A DNA stretch of 64,000 bases, from NCBI GenBank assembly GCA_003212335.1, contig QCQA01000001.1, positions 1 through 64,000 of the forward strand, written 5' to 3'. The notes under the pieces are model-generated. The model ran no database searches. It saw only the letters and a program-made list of their open reading frames with translations, and was not told the origin of the DNA. The stretch's first letter is position 1. Each line of letters opens with the position of its first letter. The stretch is from SAR86 cluster bacterium AG-447-A08 (GTDB lineage: Bacteria; Pseudomonadota; Gammaproteobacteria; Magnimaribacterales; Magnimaribacteraceae). This document shows, one piece after another, positions 61,010 to 64,000 of this stretch. The position numbers and the translations under genes are program-made.

Positions 61010-62410
61010 CTACGTCTTCTTTTTTCTATTTTGTATATGAATTGCTTTGTTGTTCATAGCTAAAGTAGCTTCATGTAAAGCTTCTGAAACTGTTGGATGG
61101 CTAAAGATAGTTTTACCGAAATCCTCTGAAGTAACGCCTTGATCCATGGCAATTAGACCTTGTTGTAAGATTTCTGCTGCTGAAGGTCCAAAAACTTGAA
61201 TGCCTAATATCTTATCCGTTTCGTTATCTGCTGTTATGAATACTGAGCCTACTGATTCACCAGAAGCAAGAGCTCTTCCACTTGCTAGAAAAGGAAAAGA
61301 ACCTGATTTAAAGTCTATATTTTGTTCTTTTAACTTACTTTCATTTAAACCTACCCAAGCTACCTCTGGATGAGTATAGATAACATTTGGAACATGGTCG
61401 TAGTTTAATCTTACATCATTGTCTGCAATCCTCTCTGTCACCATTACCCCTTCTTCAGATGCTTTATGGGCCAGCATAGGTCCTCTAACTACATCACCTA
61501 TTGCCCAAATATTATCTATAGAAGTCTGACAAAACTCATTCACATCAATGAATCCTTGATTGTTAAGATTTAATAACGTGTCATCGAACAAATTATCTAG
61601 ATTTGGTTTCCTTCCAACAGCAAGTATGATTTTCTCAGTATGAAGTGAAGTTTCCTTATCTCCATCTGAATAAGTAACTTTTATCCCTTCTTGATCTTCT
61701 TCTGCCTCCAATACATTAGACCCTAATCTTATGTCTAAGCCTTGGTTTTGGAATTCTTTTAGAACCTGTCTGGAGATTCTTTTATCTAGCATAGGCAAGA
61801 AGTCATCCTGAGCCTCTAGAATTACTACTTCGGAACCTAATCTGGCCCACACGCTTCCAAGTTCGAGGCCTATGACTCCTGCCCCAATAATTACAAGCGT
61901 TTTAGGAACTTCTTCAAATTTTAGAGCGCCTTCACTATCGACTACATGTGTACTTAATTTAATATTATTTAATTGAATAGGCGAAGATCCAGTAGCAATA
62001 ATTATATTTTTTGTTTCTAATACTTCTTTAGCATCGTCATTTTGAATTTCAACCTGACTGTTACTCACTAACTTCCCTATCCCTTTAATAAACTCAACTT
62101 TGTTTGATTTGAATAGTGCTTCCACACCAGCAGTTAATTGACTTACCACTTCCTCTTTTCTTTGCATCATAATGCTGAGGTCTAAATTTACTTCTCTAGC
62201 TTGAATGCCATGACTGTCAAACTCATTTAAAAGTTGGTGGTGTTTTAAAGAGGAGTCCAGTAGCGACTTAGATGGAATACAACCTATATTCAGACACGTG
62301 CCTCCAATTGAAGACTTATCTACACAAGCAACTTTTAGACCCAATTGAGCAGCCCTAATTGCCGCTACATATCCTCCGGGACCACTTCCTAAAATAACAA
62401 TATCGTACAT
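61010..62410 (-). CDS. lpd: Dihydrolipoyl dehydrogenase
   Basis: The E3 flavoprotein of 2-oxoacid dehydrogenase and glycine cleavage complexes, 466 residues. FAD-binding YDIVILGSGPGGYVAAIRAAQ, the redox-active disulfide GGTCLNIGCIPSKSLL, NAD-binding LVIIGAGVIGLELGSVWARLG, GDVVRGPMLAHKASEEG, and the C-terminal catalytic IFSHPTVSEALHEA are all present. The E1 and E2 genes are not in the window, so it may serve complexes encoded elsewhere. It heads a two-gene unit with the PhlG-like gene. Confidence 0.94.
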   Translation of the reverse strand: MYDIVILGSGPGGYVAAIRAAQLGLKVACVDKSSIGGTCLNIGCIPSKSLLDSSLKHHQLLNEFDSHGIQAREVNLDLSIMMQRKEEVVSQLTAGVEALFKSNKVEFIKGIGKLVSNSQVEIQNDDAKEVLETKNIIIATGSSPIQLNNIKLSTHVVDSEGALKFEEVPKTLVIIGAGVIGLELGSVWARLGSEVVILEAQDDFLPMLDKRISRQVLKEFQNQGLDIRLGSNVLEAEEDQEGIKVTYSDGDKETSLHTEKIILAVGRKPNLDNLFDDTLLNLNNQGFIDVNEFCQTSIDNIWAIGDVVRGPMLAHKASEEGVMVTERIADNDVRLNYDHVPNVIYTHPEVAWVGLNESKLKEQNIDFKSGSFPFLASGRALASGESVGSVFITADNETDKILGIQVFGPSAAEILQQGLIAMDQGVTSEDFGKTIFSHPTVSEALHEATLAMNNKAIHIQNRKKKT

Positions 62411-62589
62411 ATTTTATAAGGGTTTATGATATCACTTCTAAAAGCAATACTTGCCCGAAAGAAATATTTTTAAAAAAAATTCTCTAAAGATTTAGTAAAA
62501 TATAGAAATAAAGATCTATGTAGGAATATCAAATTTCCTCAAAAAGGCAAAGTGATATCCTCTTGCAAACTTCGAATAGTTTAAAACTT

Positions 62590-62910
62590 ATGTCAAAAAT
62601 AAAATTTATTGAGTTCGATGGAACTGAACATTATGTAGATGGAGTTAAAGGTGAAAGCGTCATGGAAATAGCTATCGCAAATGATGTACCTGGTATAGAG
62701 GCGGACTGCGGTGGTTCCTGCGCCTGCGGTACTTGCCATGTTTACTTAAGTAATGAATGGATAAACAAACTAGAAGAAAAGAGTGATATGGAAAATTCCA
62801 TGCTTGAATTTACCGAAAATGTTCAAGTTAACTCCAGACTCTCCTGTCAAATTGAGTTCGATGAAAGCCTTGATGGTCTGGAGGTTAGTTTGCCTGAATC
62901 TCAATACTAA
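62590..62910 (+). CDS. 2Fe-2S ferredoxin (adrenodoxin type)
   Basis: A 106-residue ferredoxin that carries electrons, often to cytochrome P450s or Fe-S assembly. The cluster ligands lie in ADCGGSCACGTCHVYL (C-x5-C-x2-C) with the fourth Cys in NSRLSCQIEF, the vertebrate-adrenodoxin/putidaredoxin pattern. No P450 or ferredoxin reductase is adjacent. I start at ATG 62590; the frame extends to a TTG at 62563 that adds nine residues without support. Confidence 0.92.
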   Translation: MSKIKFIEFDGTEHYVDGVKGESVMEIAIANDVPGIEADCGGSCACGTCHVYLSNEWINKLEEKSDMENSMLEFTENVQVNSRLSCQIEFDESLDGLEVSLPESQY

Positions 62911-62954
62911 AGTGAATAAAATTGAGTTAAAGTAAAAAAAATCGAGGTGAAGAT

Positions 62955-63959
62955 ATGTTGAATTTAATAATGAAGTTGCCAAATTTTATCTTGTTATGGC
63001 TATCAGGCAAAAAACAGATCACTATTGGTAATAGAAGTCTGCTTCCTGCCTTTCAACTTATATGTGTACAAAATGAAAAATTAGGACTAGATCTAAGCCA
63101 ATTATCTCCTGATGACTTCAGATCAACTTACAATGCTCAAAACATCTTCTCTATTGGTTTAAATCATATAAGCACTAATAACCATCAAGTGCAGGTGTCG
63201 GATGGTTCTATTGAAGTAAGAGAGTATTCCAGTAGAAAGATTGTAGAGAATGATGCAAGCCTCGTATATTTTCATGGAGGTGGATGGGTAATAGGCAATA
63301 CAGACACTCACGATAATGTCTGCCGTTATTTATGCGAGAGGCTGAATATAAAAATATTTTCCGTTGATTACCGACTTTCGCCTGAATTTAAGTTTCCTAC
63401 TCCTCTTGATGATTGTTTGAGTGCTTATGAATGGTTGATAAATAACCACGAAAATCTCAGTATTGATCCCAAGAAAGTTTCTGTAGGCGGAGATAGTGCT
63501 GGAGGAAACTTAGCTGCCTCTCTTTGTTTGATCAGAAAGTCTGAAGAAAAATCTCTGCCTCAAGCTCAATTGCTTATATATCCTGTAACGGACCTTAGGT
63601 TTGTAACTAATTCTATTCAAAAGGAGTGTTCTGAAGGATTTCTATTAACCAAAGATATGATGGAATGGTTTGCTGGTCATTATCTAGACAATCAAGAATT
63701 AAGAGAAGATACCAGAGTGTCTCCTCTACTCTCAGAAAATATTGATGGTCTACCACCAGCTGTAATTGTGACAGCAGGTTTTGATCCTTTGAGAGATGAA
63801 GGTCAGGCTTATTCAGACAAACTTAAGCAAGCAAATAATGAAGTTACATACTTAGAATACCCAGAATATATACATGGATTTTTTAATATGTTGCAGATAC
63901 CTGGAATAAAAGGATCAGTAAACGAAATCTGTGCTGCCTTCCAAACTTATATAAAATAA
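62955..63959 (+). CDS. Alpha/beta-hydrolase (HSL-family esterase/lipase)
   Basis: A 334-residue esterase of the hormone-sensitive lipase family. The oxyanion-hole motif is VYFHGGGWVIGNTDTHDN, the nucleophile elbow SVGGDSAGGNLAASL, and the Asp and His of the triad lie in TAGFDPLRDEGQAY and EYIHGFFNM. A short hydrophobic N-terminal segment (FILLWLSG) may attach it to the membrane. GAGGTGA lies 5 bases before the ATG. A hairpin terminator follows the stop directly. Confidence 0.9.
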   Translation: MLNLIMKLPNFILLWLSGKKQITIGNRSLLPAFQLICVQNEKLGLDLSQLSPDDFRSTYNAQNIFSIGLNHISTNNHQVQVSDGSIEVREYSSRKIVENDASLVYFHGGGWVIGNTDTHDNVCRYLCERLNIKIFSVDYRLSPEFKFPTPLDDCLSAYEWLINNHENLSIDPKKVSVGGDSAGGNLAASLCLIRKSEEKSLPQAQLLIYPVTDLRFVTNSIQKECSEGFLLTKDMMEWFAGHYLDNQELREDTRVSPLLSENIDGLPPAVIVTAGFDPLRDEGQAYSDKLKQANNEVTYLEYPEYIHGFFNMLQIPGIKGSVNEICAAFQTYIK

Positions 63960-63979
63960 AGGGCCTTAAAAGGCCCTTT
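63958..63979 (+). terminator. Hairpin terminator after the esterase gene
   Basis: AAAGGGCC (63958-63965) pairs perfectly with GGCCCTTT (63972-63979) around a TTAAAA loop and begins inside the TAA stop region. The following tract is CAAAATTTAAAAATTTT, so the U-run is weak; A-rich flanks make it potentially bidirectional. Confidence 0.7.
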
Positions 63980-64000
63980 CAAAATTTAAAAATTTTCAGT

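Noticed and set aside
1-64000. CRISPR array or cas genes
   Set aside because: I saw no regularly spaced direct repeats of 25-40 bp. The Cas4-like domain at 53.4 kb is part of a helicase fusion and has no cas neighbours.
1-64000. Insertion sequences or transposase genes
   Set aside because: No transposase-like frame and no terminal inverted repeats with target duplications were found.

Overview
The window is AT-rich, densely packed DNA (intergenic gaps are mostly under 100 bp and many genes overlap) from a bacterium. The gene content points to a marine, streamlined gammaproteobacterium, possibly SAR86-like: Hda next to a CDP-alcohol phosphatidyltransferase and a DUF2066 protein, purM-purN-DUF3108, dnaX-recR, RecX, YqgE/AlgH, encoded CCA on a gammaproteobacterial-type tRNA-Val(GAC), and many lipid/terpenoid-type catabolic genes (acyl-CoA carboxylase, AtuA-like, phytanoyl-CoA dioxygenases, SCP2, DUF3604, Baeyer-Villiger-type monooxygenase). 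This placement is inference, since no rRNA is present.

Layout. 1-5.3 kb: two related secreted proteins of unknown function, a saccharopine-dehydrogenase-like reductase, a cupredoxin with a small membrane protein, and a flavoprotein monooxygenase. 5.4-11.5 kb: a four-gene operon for a biotin-dependent acyl-CoA carboxylase, an AtuA-like protein and an enoyl-CoA hydratase. 11.5-27 kb: housekeeping genes (EamA exporter, xseA, M23 endopeptidase, TlpA-like, ArsC, SppA, Hda, phosphatidyltransferase, DUF2066, purMN, dcd, M20 amidohydrolase, recR, dnaX, recX). dnaX has a good candidate for programmed -1 frameshifting. 27-48.2 kb: metabolism, redox and membrane genes, including Fe-alcohol dehydrogenase, Bax-inhibitor-like, DedA, NUDIX, YqgE, DsbD-like, DUF3604, pyrB, a reverse transsulfuration pair, an MsrA-thioredoxin-MsrB fusion, a COG0523 GTPase and an amidohydrolase. 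59.8-64 kb: a secreted protein, a PhlG-like hydrolase, Lpd, a ferredoxin and an esterase.

The most interesting part is 48.25-59.65 kb, an 11.4-kb genomic island. It is bounded by a 48-bp direct repeat (one mismatch) that is the 3' part of an intact tRNA-Val(GAC) gene at the right end. Inside each boundary lie 12-bp-spaced TGTGCC repeats that resemble integrase arm sites, but no integrase gene is present. The cargo is a fused double cytosine-5 methyltransferase with an adjacent PD-(D/E)XK endonuclease; a putative structured RNA and two small genes; and a WYL regulator overlapping a 1108-residue protein that joins a RecB/Cas4-type nuclease, a DEDD/RNase H-like exonuclease and an SF1 helicase. 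A compact run of five unknown genes follows, two of them encoding apparently related exported proteins. Similar CGTC-N7-GACG palindromes lie in front of the WYL gene and the five-gene cassette, suggesting one regulon. This set looks like a defence island with an uncharacterised module.

A second theme is promoter placement. At many genes a -10-like hexamer ends only 6-8 nt before the start codon, so the mRNAs would be leaderless or nearly so. In one case two such promoters share overlapping -10 boxes between divergent start codons only 24 bp apart.
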